Positions 1 to 11,493 of a stretch of DNA of 64,000 nt are shown piece by piece. The position numbers and the translations under genes are program-made. The notes under the pieces are model-generated. The model had not been told where the DNA came from and searched no databases. It was given only the letters and a program-made list of their open reading frames with translations. The first letter of the stretch is position 1, and each line of letters begins with the position of its first letter. This stretch comes from Vicia villosa (lineage: Eukaryota > Streptophyta > Magnoliopsida > Fabales > Fabaceae): contig NC_081182.1 of the NCBI RefSeq assembly GCF_029867415.1, positions 13,824,497 through 13,888,496 of the forward strand. The letters run 5' to 3'.

Positions 1-585
1 TCCTTGAATTCCAAGATAGCGAGAAAATTGGGGATCCCGAATAAAGATTTTCCTTTGGTAATAACGACCATTATTGCATACTTTGACGTCCCAAGAGTTA
101 TATTTTATGGCGTAAGCTCTTGTGAATCATGTAATTGGATCTCTTCGAGAAAATGGGATTGAAAAAGGAAAAGTTGAGACCCTATGAAGGGTCCAACCAA
201 TAATCTTTTAACGACACGATAATCCGTCATTGGGGATACATCAAGTTGATGATCACCTTAGGAAGGAAGGGACACTAAGACTATTAATTCTCAATTCTTG
301 GTAGTCCCATTGCAGGAGTGTTTATAATTACATCCTGAACACACCCTTCAGAACAATGTTGGACGCAGTGACTTCCCCTGTCAACTTTAAGTTGAAGTAC
401 CACAATGTGAATGACAAGTCAATGATGATAAGCTTCGGCCTTTATGAAGCAAAAAGAATTAAAAGACCCTTCGACAGAACCAGAAGGAAGGCAAGGGTAA
501 AACTATGATAGTCAATGTGACCTCCTTGATTGAGAAGCTCAAAGACATGATCGTTTCGATCAAGTAGACATAAGTGGTTGATTCA
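1..585 (+). pseudogene. Decayed Ogre/Tat-lineage Ty3/Gypsy protease fragment
   Basis: Reading across frameshifts, the plus strand gives short blocks typical of the aspartic protease region of Tat/Ogre retrotransposons: LFEKMGLKKEKLRPYEGS near 150-195, TKTINSQFLVVP near 274-310, and YNYILNTPFRTMLDAV then FKLKYHN near 323-410, followed by an EAKRIKR block near 445-465. Stops and frame changes separate them, so no protein can be made. The fragment is cut by the window edge on the left and fades into AT-rich DNA after about 585. The family call rests on these blocks; no LTR, primer site or RT is visible nearby. It is unrelated to the Ogre-like element at 15-27 kb, which has no coding sequence. 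Confidence 0.7.
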
Positions 586-1232
586 AACAAAGTCAAGAAC
601 ATTAATGCAATAAGCAGTGTCGCAACACTTGATTATTTTAATTTCAAATCCCTTTGTAAAAATAAAATAAACATAATGTATTATAATAATCATTTGATTA
701 AAGAAAGAAGGAATTCTCACTAAGGTGTGACAAAATTAACATAATGATGCAGTACATCTAAATATTTCTACACCATAGAGTCCTATATCATATTATTTAA
801 AACATGTTATATTGTTATTTATTTTTAGTTAGCTTTTGAAGAAAAGAACAAAAAATGTTAGATTTTGAAACGAGTGAACTAATATATTGAGCAAGTAAAG
901 TAGATGTAAAAAAACTGTAATTAAATAGAATTATTTATATTAAACTAATAATAAAAGTTAGAATTTTTCTTTCTAATTTTATCATTACATTTTATGATTA
1001 TTTAATTAAATATAAATTTAAATAGTTTAGTGAACAAAACTATTTAAAATTCGTACATTTTAGTTGATGAATCTTGTTTTTTTCCTTGGTGATTGGAATT
1101 TTTTTTTATTTATTGTCTGCACTTCTTCCAACCATAACCAACTTAGCCTTGTTGTCGCAAATGTACTGAACTCACTCCAAAACAAATTTTGCTGACCCTA
1201 TGTTTTTGAAGTTTAATGAACACAAATTTTTG
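586..1232. other. AT-rich spacer, no gene seen
   Basis: AT-rich sequence with many stops in all frames. I see no repeat structure, RNA gene or coding block here. Confidence 0.6.
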
Positions 1233-1685
1233 GAGAAATTAAGTTGCCACCCTCTAAATTATACTTAACACCCCCAAAATAAGTAAGTGTTTAATTTTTA
1301 TTACACTGTTTTAATTCTAGACCATATAAATGATGGTGCATTCTAAACCACACAAATGTATCGGTGCAATCAGGACCCTCTAAAAGTAGCTGCAAAATCT
1401 CAACCGTTTAAAAAACCGAAAATTACAACATATCGAAAATTTAGTTAATTTCAAATTTTCAGTATACCGGACATTTCAAATTAACTAAATCTCCGGTATG
1501 TTGTATCAGAAATTTCAAATTAACTGAATTTTCGATATTTTGTACCGGAAATTTTAAGGTGCATACCAAAAAATTTACTTGAGAAATTCTTTGTTTCTCA
1601 CAATTTTTTTCAACAAGAATAAAATTGGATTAAATAAAAATAGAGGATGGCAAATGTAAAATAGGAGATGGCAAGTAGATTTCTC
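1233..1685. mobile_element. Foldback MITE with about 30 bp terminal inverted repeats
   Basis: The left end (GAGAAATTAAGTTGCCACC) is matched in inverted orientation by the right end, whose complement reads GAGAAATCTACTTGCCATC, giving imperfect terminal inverted repeats. Inside, the stretch near 1426-1475 is repeated in inverted orientation near 1491-1545, so the centre can fold into a long hairpin. There is no coding capacity. A related sequence starting with the same TTGCCACCC motif lies near 2570. Superfamily not assigned; a clear target duplication was not found. Confidence 0.6.
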
Positions 1686-2223
1686 AAACTTTTGGTGTAA
1701 AGAGATTTTACACAGCCATTTAATAAGAAAGAAAACACTAATCTATTAAATCACTTAAATCATTTTAAATTATTAGTATAATTTGACAAGATGGATGTTA
1801 TCAACTTAATATAAATTTAAGATTATCATGAAAATTCTAACCTCATGTCATTTTGGTATTAAAAATTTAAAATATCATTTAATTTTAAAGCTATTTCAAA
1901 TAATATTTTATAAAAATAATTTTTGAAATAATTTAAAAAAAAAAATCTAATTTTGACTATGTTTTGATATTTAATTATATATATTTATGTTATACAATTT
2001 CCAAATTAATCTTTTTATTAAAAAAACAAATATAAAAAAAATATATAATATTTTAAATAACAGTTTTATAAAATCTATTTTTAATAATGCCAAAAAAATT
2101 TATTTTTTAAAATTGAAACAAACATATATACTTAACATTAAAAACCTAAAAAATAAGCTCACAGGAGAGTTTCTTTGAAGTGAGCATGTGATCGAGGCAA
2201 AGCGCACAATAGTAACAGCGCTT
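1686..2223. other. AT-rich spacer, no gene seen
   Basis: Very AT-rich. The only open frame is a short, lysine/asparagine-rich one that base composition alone explains. Confidence 0.6.
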
Positions 2224-2272
2224 GATCTTCATCATCGATCTTCATCATCGATCTTCATCATCGATCTTCACA
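2224..2272. repeat. 13 bp tandem repeat, nearly four copies
   Basis: The unit GATCTTCATCATC is repeated three times, with a fourth partial copy. It lies at the 3' end of the Copia gag fragment, where the family has an acidic Asp/Glu stretch, so it probably arose by slippage in that codon run. Confidence 0.85.
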
Positions 2273-2560
2273 TCAATATTTTCAAGATCAAGAATCAGCT
2301 TGTTGAACATATCCAACTGCTCAGCTAACACTTTGTCTTCAATCATCTTGAATGAATACAAAGTTTGCTTCAGGTAGAGTCGATTTACCAGTGATTTGGT
2401 CATGTACAAACTTTCAAGTTTCATCCATAACCCTGATGTCGTCGTCTCCTTTGGTACCTGCCTGAGAACCTTATCACCAAGGCTCAACAAAATTGTGTTG
2501 TATGCTTTCTCGATCATAGTCTATTGTGAATTGTCTTCAATCAAAATTTTCGTGAGCTGA
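2226..2560 (-). pseudogene. Ty1/Copia gag (UBN2-type) fragment
   Basis: The minus strand encodes about 90 residues matching the middle of plant Copia Gag (UBN2/retrotran_gag_2 family): ILLSLGDKVLR, LWMKLESLYMTKSLVNRL, then LDMFNKLILDLENI ending in an acidic stretch. The family protein normally has a DUF4219-like N-terminus before this and a CCHC zinc knuckle after it; both are missing. A stop lies just before the first Met and upstream residues resembling Gag are out of frame. This is an isolated fragment of an element different from the Copia host of the large nest. Confidence 0.8.
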
Positions 2561-2565
2561 TGCAT

Positions 2566-2895
2566 AGAATTTTATTTGCCACCCCACATATTATATCTGG
2601 TACCCTTCAATTTTTTTATTTCGAAAATGCTCCTGATACTATTTACTTTTAAAAAATTATATTTATCAATTTTTTTTAGCTATTTGTGTTGGGTGAAAAT
2701 CAAAATTTTTGGTACGAACATTACACGTATATTGGAAATTGTTTGAGTTTGGAAAATTTCCGGTTACAATTTATCAGAAATTCCAAAATTTCTGGGTCGA
2801 TTTACCGAAAATCCAAAATTTTCTAAGCGATTACAAAATATTTGGAAAAATACCAAAAATTTTCAAAATTTCCGGGACGATACCTACTACTGTAA
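2566..2895. repeat. Degenerate repeat related to the 1233-1685 MITE
   Basis: The stretch begins with TTTGCCACCC like the left end of the upstream MITE. It then carries four loose units of about 30-40 bp built on AAAATTT(C/T)(C/T)GG followed by CGAT.AC or similar. No matching right terminus was found, so it may be a truncated MITE copy. Confidence 0.4.
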
Positions 2896-3559
<664 letters not shown>

Positions 3560-3760
3560 CATATAAAATATTTTCATTATGCAATATTTTAATATAATTA
3601 ATTATATTGACGAGTACATATAAGTGGAATGATTTTAGTCTTTTTCTTAGACTACGATATGAATTACATGTAAACATGTTTCTTTTGTATCATTAAATAT
3701 GTGACATGTAATTAGATGTTGATATTTATCATTAAAAGATAATAATGTAATGCATATATA

Positions 3761-4512
3761 CATTATTTTAAAATCAGACCGGCCATCAAATCAGTAAAAG
3801 TATTAGGTCATTAATTTATTGGTCGAATCACTGGATTACTAGTCGAAATGCATGACTAAACCGAATTAAATTAGATAATTTGGTCGAATAGACAGGTCGT
3901 TATAACAAAACAGTATAAAACTTGTCGAACCAGATGATTCAGTCTCTACAAAATATAACTGGCACTTAAATTTTATTGAAAATATCGTATCATAAATAAA
4001 TTCACTAGTTCATAATTTAAATTCAAATTTAAACCATAGGTATCACACATAACAAAATAATACAGAATTACAAAGTATATTTGCAAACAAAGTTTAATTG
4101 CAACATAATTTAATAAATAATTTATAATAAAATAACTCCATTCTCAACTAAATTTAATTTCAAGAAAAGAAAAGTTGTTGGGATCTCCATCTTCAATATC
4201 AAAACCATCTGCAACAAAATCAACCACATCTGTAACATCTTTATTTTTATTTTTTATTTTTTATTTTAATTTTTCATTAAAATAATCAAAATGACGTCGT
4301 TTTGATTTTTCAAAATAAAAAATAAAAAATAAAGATACACTCAAACCGCCGGTTCAAGAAAACCATCGATTTTATTTTATTTTATCAGTTTATACTGATT
4401 TTGACCGGTTCACACCGATTCAACGACATATTCGATTTAACAATTGAACTAGACTGATTATCTGACCAGTTTCCGATTTGACCGGCCTGTCCGTTCCCGT
4501 TTTAGAAACATT
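3761..4512. mobile_element. hAT-like non-autonomous element, copy 1
   Basis: Both ends carry a TTTTAAAA-type terminal inverted repeat followed by GGTCGG/GACCGG-rich subterminal sequence, and the flanks are near-identical direct repeats (GCATATATA at 3752-3760, GCATATACA at 4513-4521). The interior is AT-rich with an ACGTCGTTTTG palindrome near 4292 and no coding capacity. The left 160 bp matches, in inverted orientation, the right end of the element at 62946-63543, so the two are one family in opposite orientation. Superfamily is inferred from the CA...TTTTAAAA ends and the roughly 8 bp duplication; a Mutator relation is possible. Confidence 0.6.
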
Positions 4513-4788
4513 GCATATACACTTAAGGTAATAGTAAGTTTAATCTTCAACAATAATGTTTTTTTATAATATATTATTGTTATCAGGTAAACAAGAATAA
4601 AGTTTGGTAAACAGGTGGAAGTTCCACTAGCAATCTCTTAACTTGACAAGAATACAACAATTATTGAAAAAGCTTAAATACATAAAATACATCACACATA
4701 CTTACTAATCATTAAACATGCATGAAGCAGCAACATCTTATTTAAATATACTCCATCATAGGTAGATTGAAGTTGCTTTCTATTACAT
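4513..4788 (-). other. 3' flank of the organ-specific protein gene
   Basis: This holds the presumed 3' untranslated region of the minus-strand gene, including a minus-strand AATAAT-type element near 4653. Nothing else recognised. Confidence 0.4.
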
Positions 4789-6284
4789 TTATGCATCATA
4801 TTTAGTAAGACTTGGTCTTGGCTCAAAATCCTCTTTGAATTCAGCATGAATGTCATTGTTTCCATAAGCTGAAATATTTGGTCTTGGTTCAAAATCTTCT
4901 ACAGCTTTTTCCTTTTCCTTATTGCCTATATCATTGTTTCCATAAGAAGAAATATTTGGTCTTGGTTCAAAATCTTGGTCAACATTATTCTTTTTACTAT
5001 CTTCAATACCATTGTCTCCATATGCTGAAATATTGGGCCTAGGTTCAAAATCTTCTTCTCCTTTCTTCTTTTCTTCAGCATCAATGCTCTTGTCTCCATA
5101 TGCTGAAACATTGGGCCTTGGTTCGAAATCTTCTACCCCTATCTTCTTTTCTTCAACATCAACGTCTTCGTCTTCATATGCTGAAATATTTGGTCTTGGT
5201 TCGAAATCTTTAACTGTGTTCTTCTTTTCCTTATCATCAAATGATTGCTTCAAAGTCTTCAAATTATTTTTGTTGTTTGCGTCAAGAAGTCCTTGAATTT
5301 CTTCTGGCATGTTTTGCTCTTTCATTACCAGCTTCCAATATTCTCCTACATCTTTTCTTGATTCCACAACTGCTACGATCTTTATTTGAAAGCCAAGGAA
5401 AACCCATAAGTTAGAAAAATACTAAAAAATTATCAAGACAGTTGATAAATTATATTATTATTATTAATATAATTTTTTTTAACTTTTTTTTTATAAAAAA
5501 TTATTAATTTATAAATATCAAATTTTATTAGTATTAGTAAAAAATTAAATAAATATTATTATTAGAGATTGATATCTAGACAATAGTTTCCATTTATTTA
5601 CCCAAACTAACATATATTTATTGAGTTACTCTACTCACCCAATTATTTATCTCTTTTTATATTATTTTAATTATTTATTTTCTTTTAATATTTTATAAAG
5701 AATTTGTGTAATATTGATAAAGCGACAAATAAATAAAAAACCAATATTTTTGTCAAATACAAAAAAAAACAAAACAAAAACAACTGAGAGATTAAAATTA
5801 AACAAACATTTTAAGTAGCAGTTTCTGAGGATTGCTATTTATACACTAGAATTCTACATCCAATGTTTACACCAGTTTAAATACAACATACTCATCTACT
5901 CATTTGTATTGAAAAAGGTTAAAAAATAATTATAAAACATAATAAAAAATTAAATTGTATGAATATACGGTGTAAATGTCAGTTTTTATGTAAGAGTAGC
6001 ATTCCTCATATAATTATAATGAGTATGATAAACTATATAGAAGATTAAAAGTTCTTATAAAAAATAGAATATTAAAAAATTATTCGAGGTGGAGTGAAAA
6101 TACGTCAAGAAAACATGAACAGGCAAGTAATTGCGCAATTATGTTTAATATCATAGATAACTAGTAATATTTTTGTTTATTTTAATAAAAACAAGGACTG
6201 TGCTTGACCAAAAAAAAAGAACAACGTAAGGACTGTGCATACCAAGAGAAGAAAGAGAGGCAATAAAGCAAGAGCAGGTCTCAT
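4789..6284 (-). CDS. Organ-specific protein (DUF2775 family), two exons
   Basis: A secreted repeat protein of the legume organ-specific family (PF10950; pea S2 and P4 are members). Biochemical role unknown. Exon 1 is 6284-6243: ATG and 14 codons, a hydrophobic Leu-rich stretch (MRPALALLPLFLLL) that starts a signal peptide. The donor is TTG|GTATGC; the acceptor AAG|ATC lies at 5380/5379. Exon 2 is 5379-4789. Both joins are phase 0, giving about 210 residues. After IVAVVESRKD the family block EYWKLVMKEQNMPEEIQGLL follows, then six repeats of DFEPRPN(I/V)S(A/S)Y(G/E), spaced by Lys/Glu/Asp-rich linkers. The last copy is altered (DFEPRPSLTKYDA) and ends the protein. A start at 5367 inside exon 2 would lose the signal peptide. 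The frame is intact, with a TATA box and two G-boxes upstream, so I expect an active gene. It is the only ordinary host gene in the window. Confidence 0.9.
5827..6007. mobile_element. MITE in the intron of the organ-specific protein gene
   Basis: The left end (GAGGATTGCTATTTATACAC) and the complement of the right end (GAGGAATGCTACTCTTACAT) form imperfect terminal inverted repeats, and the next 25 bp (ending TTTACACC) also match in inverted orientation. About 180 bp, no coding capacity. Being wholly intronic it should be removed by splicing. Confidence 0.6.
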
Positions 6285-6340
6285 CTTTGAGAATCAAACT
6301 ATGATTTTAGTTTTTAGATGAATGATTTCTATTACTACTT

Positions 6341-6390
6341 GATCACTTATTTATAGCTAGAAATGAGATAACACGTGATCGACCACGTGC
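6341..6390 (-). promoter_or_regulatory. TATA box and paired G-boxes of the organ-specific protein gene
   Basis: On the minus strand TATAAATA (6355-6348) lies about 65 bp before the ATG at 6284. Upstream are two CACGTG G-boxes (6372-6377 and 6384-6389), 12 bp apart. CACGTG cores bind bZIP and bHLH factors, and paired ACGT elements are often seen in ABA- or light-responsive plant promoters. Control by such factors here is inference. Confidence 0.7.
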
Positions 6391-6594
6391 TTCTGTTATT
6401 TATAAATTCTTGGAAATTGTTGAAGCTGCTTTTTTGTGTATTGATAGAAACTATGGTATAATCAAAATCGACTTAACCGAGTGGTTTGATAATTGGAATC
6501 TTAATCTGTCTTTTGAATTTAAAAATCGGCATGCATAAGAAAAGGAATTTAAATTGAAAAATTAAACAAGAATTGGAAATTTGGAGGTTTAAAC
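6391..6594. other. Promoter-distal spacer
   Basis: AT-rich sequence between the gene promoter and the Copia LTR; no further feature seen. Confidence 0.5.
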
Positions 6595-6801
6595 TGTTGT
6601 GTATAATGCAAGTTAAGTAATCCTAATCCAAGTTCAAGTTAATTAGAATTTGTTTGTTATTTAGTATACAAGTTAGTATATAAGTTAGTTGTATATAAAA
6701 AGATATATTATAAAATAGTTTTTATTCATTCAATAATATTAATTCTTAATTTTTTATTCTCTCTCTTTTTCTCTTCACTAAAAGTCTCTCACGCACTAAC
6801 A
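6595..6801 (+). repeat. 5' LTR of the host Ty1/Copia, with adjoining primer site
   Basis: A 207 bp sequence starting TGTTGTGTATAATGC and ending GCACTAACA (TG...CA). It contains a TATATAAAAAG stretch near 6690 as a possible promoter and a CT-rich 3' part. The adjacent TTGGTATATAGAGCTTC at about 6804-6820 resembles the TGGTATCAGAGC primer site for initiator Met-tRNA, with changes. Confidence 0.75.
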
Positions 6802-6854
6802 AATTGGTATATAGAGCTTCTGGTTCGTGCTCTTGATCGTGTTTCTAGGGAACA

Positions 6855-7287
6855 TGAATCAATCAGCGTAAAGAAGAATGATACTAATGGCATTCCAAAT
6901 TCTCTCCCAATTCTTGACGGCAAAAATTGGAATTGATGGAGCCAACAGACGAAGTCCTTGTTCGGTTTTCATGAAACCATAGAAGTGGTCGAAAACGACG
7001 TTCCCGAGCTAGCTCAGGATGCAACTGATGTGCAGAAAAATACACACAAGGAGACGAAGAAGAAAGATTGCAAGGCTACATATTGCATTTAATCGGCGGT
7101 AGATTCGGCGAATTTCGACAAGATCTCTCAAGTTGAATCGGCGAATGAGGCATGGGATATTCTTTTCAAGTACTATGAAGGAGGTGGAAAAGTCAAAGTT
7201 GTTAAATTGGGAGAAGATGAAAAGATTACAGGCTATGTGTCAAAGGTTCAAAATCTCGTCAATCTCATGAAGGGTTGTGGTGAAACC
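6855..7287 (+). pseudogene. Ty1/Copia gag, 5' part (UBN2)
   Basis: From the ATG at 6855 the plus strand reads MNQSA then stop. Ignoring stops, it continues with a recognisable Copia Gag: LPILDGKNWN, a Trp-rich block, ETIEVVENDVPEL, then ISQVESANEAWDILFKYYEGG and GYVSKVQNLVNLMKGCGE, where the Athila begins. The continuation is at 50873. Several in-frame stops make it non-functional. Confidence 0.85.
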
Positions 7288-8524
7288 TGTTGAAAGAGTA
7301 TTGTGGTGTACTTTTCGTTTATATCGTATCCACAGGGATTATTGCGATATTACCGCCGTTCTATAGCCTATTTTGTCTTGAGTTAATGTTACTTTAAGTT
7401 TGGGTTTGCAGAAGATCATTCACACTTTTAGTAGCAAAGAGTAAAGTAATGAAAGTTCTAAGTTAAAGAAAATGTATCAAGATTCGATTTCATCGACCTA
7501 AATTTGTATGTTTCCTTATAAATATACGTATTTGAACTCGGTAACGATCAATATAATTACGTATCGACGCCTATATCGTCCGTGTCCGCAACGATATAGT
7601 TAGATTTACCGTATTGTTTAACCGACGATTTCTCCACCGTTTAAACAATACAAATAACGTTTTAAAACCGATACTAAGTAAACATCAAACGTTAAATCCA
7701 TGTCTGCAACTTATAGTTTGATAAATGATAGAGTTAGGTCTAGATACAAACATTGATGTCTCAAACATTTATACCATAGAAAAGCTTTAATAAACAAACT
7801 AAACCATTTATATTGATCATCACATGTTCATACACAATATATTCACAAGAAATACATACAAAAAGCTAGGAAGATTACATCTTATCTTGATACAAAAGAG
7901 ATTTAGCTATCCATGAGAATGGTAGCTTGCTCAAGAAGTAAAGGATGAAGATCAACAAGCATCAAAGGCGATTAATCGACGATCAAGGCTTCGAATCTTC
8001 AACTCTTAGTTTGCTACAGTGTTTTGTGCTCTTGGTTCTCTCTCAAAATATCTCTCTATATTGTTCAAAGTGATCTGGCCCCTAATCAAATAAACAAAGT
8101 TTCGCAGACCGCGCTTAGTGCGGTGTAGCCCGCTAAGCGCGCCATCAAAAATTGCTAAACCGCCCAACCGCGCTAAGCGGGCTCCAGACCTCGCTTAGCG
8201 CGGAACTCTCTGCCAGAACTTCCTTCTTTTCTTCAAAACCGCGCTTAGCGGGCTCAACCTCGCTTAGCGCGCTACCTCTTTTCAGCAATCTTTGGCTTTG
8301 GTCTTGGAACATCTTCAAAGTCCTTTTTCCATGGTCCAAGCTTCCAATTATCTATAAAAACTACAAAATCCAACATAGATTGCAAAGATAAGAACTATTC
8401 AACAATAATATAAATATAAGAATAAATATATACCAAATGATAATAAAATACTACTATTAACCACAAAAAGACTTGAAAGTTACCAAAAATTACCTAAGAT
8501 ATTTACACAAATTGATAACTAACA
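7288..8524 (-). repeat. 3' LTR of the Athila element
   Basis: A 1237 bp TG...CA repeat identical in length to the rejoined right LTR (40556-40571 plus 49652-50872). Near 8100-8280 it holds six copies of a CGCTTAGCG/CGCTAAGCG motif in both orientations within CG-rich spacers. The adjoining 8525-8540 gives a minus-strand purine tract (GTTGGGGAGAGT), the expected polypurine tract for minus-strand orientation. Confidence 0.93.
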
Positions 8525-10030
8525 ACTCTCCCCAACTTAAACCTTTGTTTGTCCTCAAACAAGAACAAATATAAAAACAACAACAAACAAAACCAAGAGA
8601 GCACAAGCTAAGACAAGAACAAATGGGTGGTTCAAATTCCATAAGCACACAAGTAACATCTCACCCTTGCTAAAATAATACCATGATTGAGATACTAATA
8701 CTAAATACACCTTTGATGTAAACAGTTCCTAAAACAAAATAAGTTCAAAATTGAATCACAACCAACACACTTCTCTAGTAAGAGACAAAATTGAGGACCT
8801 AACACTCACACAACAATGCCGCCAACATCCAGAATCAATTATGCATTTATCTACACAATATTTATATAAAAAGCGTAAAAGCAAGAATCACAAAGACTTT
8901 AGGGTTGAAACTTGGCTTGGTTAACAAGGAAGTGTCATTTCTCAAGGCAATTGAAACGAAAGGGTCAATTCCTAAGAGAGCATTCAAATCACGATTATAT
9001 CCACACATTCTTATCAACCGATCACACAATTTTATTGCTCAAGAGTTCATCACTTTAATATAAAAGACACTAGCTATATACAAAGCTCTTTTTTTTTCTT
9101 TTTCTTTTTCTTTTTCTCTTTATTTCTCTTTTTTTTTCTTTTTCTCTCTTGAGCAATCACTTATTTTCTTCTCCCCACCAATACACCAAGATAATTTTTT
9201 TATTCTCCCCAACTTGAATATTACCACCACATAATCACGAATGCTCCCTATTCTAAGGCGAAAAGGAATCAATCCTAACCATGTTTCATGGTGTTTTTCA
9301 AGGTTAAAAGAAAGTCATCAAGATTCAAATCAAAAATCGGCAATTATAAGGCATGACATGATACCGATTGAATCTTGGCAAAACGGCTCAAAGTGGTTAG
9401 CAGATACTCACACACTCACCGGGTAGGTTATATTTGGAAGAGAAGTTATACTCGAAATGCGAAACAAAATGCTTTGATCACTTTCATGCTTTACACAATT
9501 AAAATAAAAACGCAAGATTAAACATAATAAACACGAGTTAAACGCACATTGTTGGTAATCACAAAATAATATATATATGTACAATGGAAAGGCTCCTCAC
9601 ACTAGTTTTAGAACTAAAATGATTCAATATTGAACTATATTTGTTAAAGAAAATATGACATCTAATTTGTACAATTACAAGCATCTAATTCATGGTATAT
9701 TAAAGAAACGATAAAAATGTACCTTGCACGTACTAATTTCACATTATATCATCACCGCCCCAATTGGATGTAAAACTTGCTCCCTCAAGGAAACACTTTC
9801 ACAAGGACAACAAAAATTAAAAAAAACACAATTGCATATGTTCATAGAAATAAAAGCAATTAAACTAAAAACTTAATAATTTAAAACAAACACCAAAAGG
9901 TGTCACAATATCCAAAAAGGCATAGCAATGCCTAAGGTTCAAAATACCTCATCCTATAAAAGGATGGAACAAAACATAACAAAGCTAATGTCAAAATAAA
10001 AAAAACTAGCACTAAACATAAAATATAAAA
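8525..10030 (-). other. Athila 3' untranslated region, no gene seen
   Basis: About 1.5 kb between the env-position ORF and the 3' LTR. It includes a long pyrimidine tract (CTTTTT units, about 9088-9150) that is purine-rich on the element's sense strand. Short open frames show no recognisable protein. Confidence 0.7.
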
Positions 10031-10645
10031 CTACTCATCCTCATCCTGATTTTCTTCCACATTTTCATCCTCGCCACCTTCCTCCTCCTCAGGAAATGGA
10101 CTGACCTCAGGCCAATCAGCATAATCCACCAAGTCTTGGCGAGAACTCCACGGATGAGCCACATGGGGCTCCATCATCTGCAACCTCAGCTGAGACATAG
10201 AATCATGCAAAAATATGAATGCTCTCTGATGCGCCATATGAAATGCCAAGTTCTCCTCTCTATCAGGATCACTACGACGGCGAGCAGGGCGAGCAGCAGC
10301 AACAGGAACAGCAGTCAACCTGGATAAACAATAACGCTCAATAAAAGTATCATCAATAAAAGTGTCAATAGACACAAGACCCTCAGAAGGAATCTGCACT
10401 CTTGCTTTCTTGCACAGATTCATGATCAAACCAGGAAAAATCAGCTTGCAGGGAGCACGATCACCATGCCGAGTTCCACTCAAAGCAACCCTCTTCAGCT
10501 CATTCGCAATAATGCGAGTAATATCAATCGGCTCATGCTCAATCATACGAGCAACCAAAGCAGCAGACTCAGCAGGCAAAGAGGAAGTGTGACTCCTATC
10601 TGAAATGATTAAAGAAAGGGCAACACAAAACCAACATGTTAACAT
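10031..10645 (-). CDS. Athila env-position ORF (putative plant transposon protein type)
   Basis: An ORF of up to 204 residues between integrase and the 3' LTR, where Athila elements carry their third ORF. A central block (ALVARMIEHEPIDITRIIAN, then KLIFPGLIMNLCKKARVQIP) resembles the 'putative plant transposon protein' domain of Athila proteins; an Arg-rich stretch and a very acidic Glu/Asp tail follow. The first 16 residues are probably not coding: the minus strand has a good 3' splice site (CATTTCAG) at 10600/10599, just before the codons for RSHTSSLPAES, and a possible donor (AAG|GTAATG) at 11017/11016, implying a 417 nt intron and a spliced message as reported for some env-like ORFs. No signal peptide or membrane segment is convincing, so 'envelope' refers to position only. 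Start codon unresolved. Confidence 0.55.
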   Translation of the reverse strand: MLTCWFCVALSLIISDRSHTSSLPAESAALVARMIEHEPIDITRIIANELKRVALSGTRHGDRAPCKLIFPGLIMNLCKKARVQIPSEGLVSIDTFIDDTFIERYCLSRLTAVPVAAARPARRRSDPDREENLAFHMAHQRAFIFLHDSMSQLRLQMMEPHVAHPWSSRQDLVDYADWPEVSPFPEEEEGGEDENVEENQDEDE

Positions 10646-11493
10646 AAAAATAACAAAAATAAATAGCTATAGTCAGAATCAAAGCAATAGAACACTCCCC
10701 CTGCATCAAACAAAAACAGGCAGAAGAGGGAATTTTTCTGAAATCCCCAGACCGCGCTAAGCGCGCCTACCGCGCTAAGCGGGCTCTGCGATTTGCAGAA
10801 AAATTCCCTGCGAACCAGGGTTGCAACCAAACATTTCCAGCACCCAAATCCTATTCTAAACATGTACAAGGCACTGGAAATCAGACTATATCACTAAGTT
10901 TTCAACACACAAAACCCTAACCACATCATTTTTATTCCTAATCTCAATCTAAACCTTAATATATATAATGCAAGCATAAGAGAAAAGAAATAATAAGAAG
11001 AAGATGAAGACATTACCTTGGTGATGATGAAGATGAAGAAAGAGCAAAAAAAGAGAAAACAAGCTTAGGAGAGCAAAAATGGGGAAAATGAGGCACAAAG
11101 ACCTCAAACCCTATTTTTTTCATTCAGAAAACGCGCTGGGCCGGGTCAGAAACAAAGGCCCAACATTTCAATTTTTTTTTCTTTTTCTGAAAACCCACCC
11201 GCGCTAAGCGGGGTCTGAAGCGCGCTAAGCGCGCAACTCTCTGGAACTAAGGGTTCCAAAATTTCAAAAGCGCGCTAAGCGGGCTAGAGCGCGCTAAGCG
11301 CCCTTGACAGAACACAGAAAAATTTTTCTTCTACCAGCAAGTGTAACTTTACCGGTAGGCTGATTTTGGCTAGACCAGAACGCAAAAAACATAAACGGTA
11401 AAAAACACATAAAACAAGCTGAATATTTACAAATTGGGGTGCCTCCCAATAAGCGCTTTGTTTAACGTCGGTCAGCTCGACGGTCAAAGGCAA
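10646..11493 (-). other. Athila spacer between integrase and env-position ORF, with CTAAGCG motifs
   Basis: No gene seen. Holds two clusters of the CGCGCTAAGCG(C/G)GC motif: two copies near 10752-10788 and four near 11199-11303, the same motif as in the LTR. A CT-rich minus-strand leader lies around 11017-11110. Confidence 0.6.

Noticed and set aside
1987..2178. 63-codon Lys/Asn-rich frame
   Set aside because: AT-rich composition alone gives it; no homologous block recognised.
8152..8391. Small ORF repeated in both Athila LTRs (also at 50500-50739)
   Set aside because: Explained by the LTR repeat with its CGCTTAGCG motif cluster; antisense frames are equally open.
10639..10869. Separate 76-codon minus-strand gene upstream of the Athila env-position ORF
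   Set aside because: It spans the probable intron and CTAAGCG motif cluster and has no recognisable protein.
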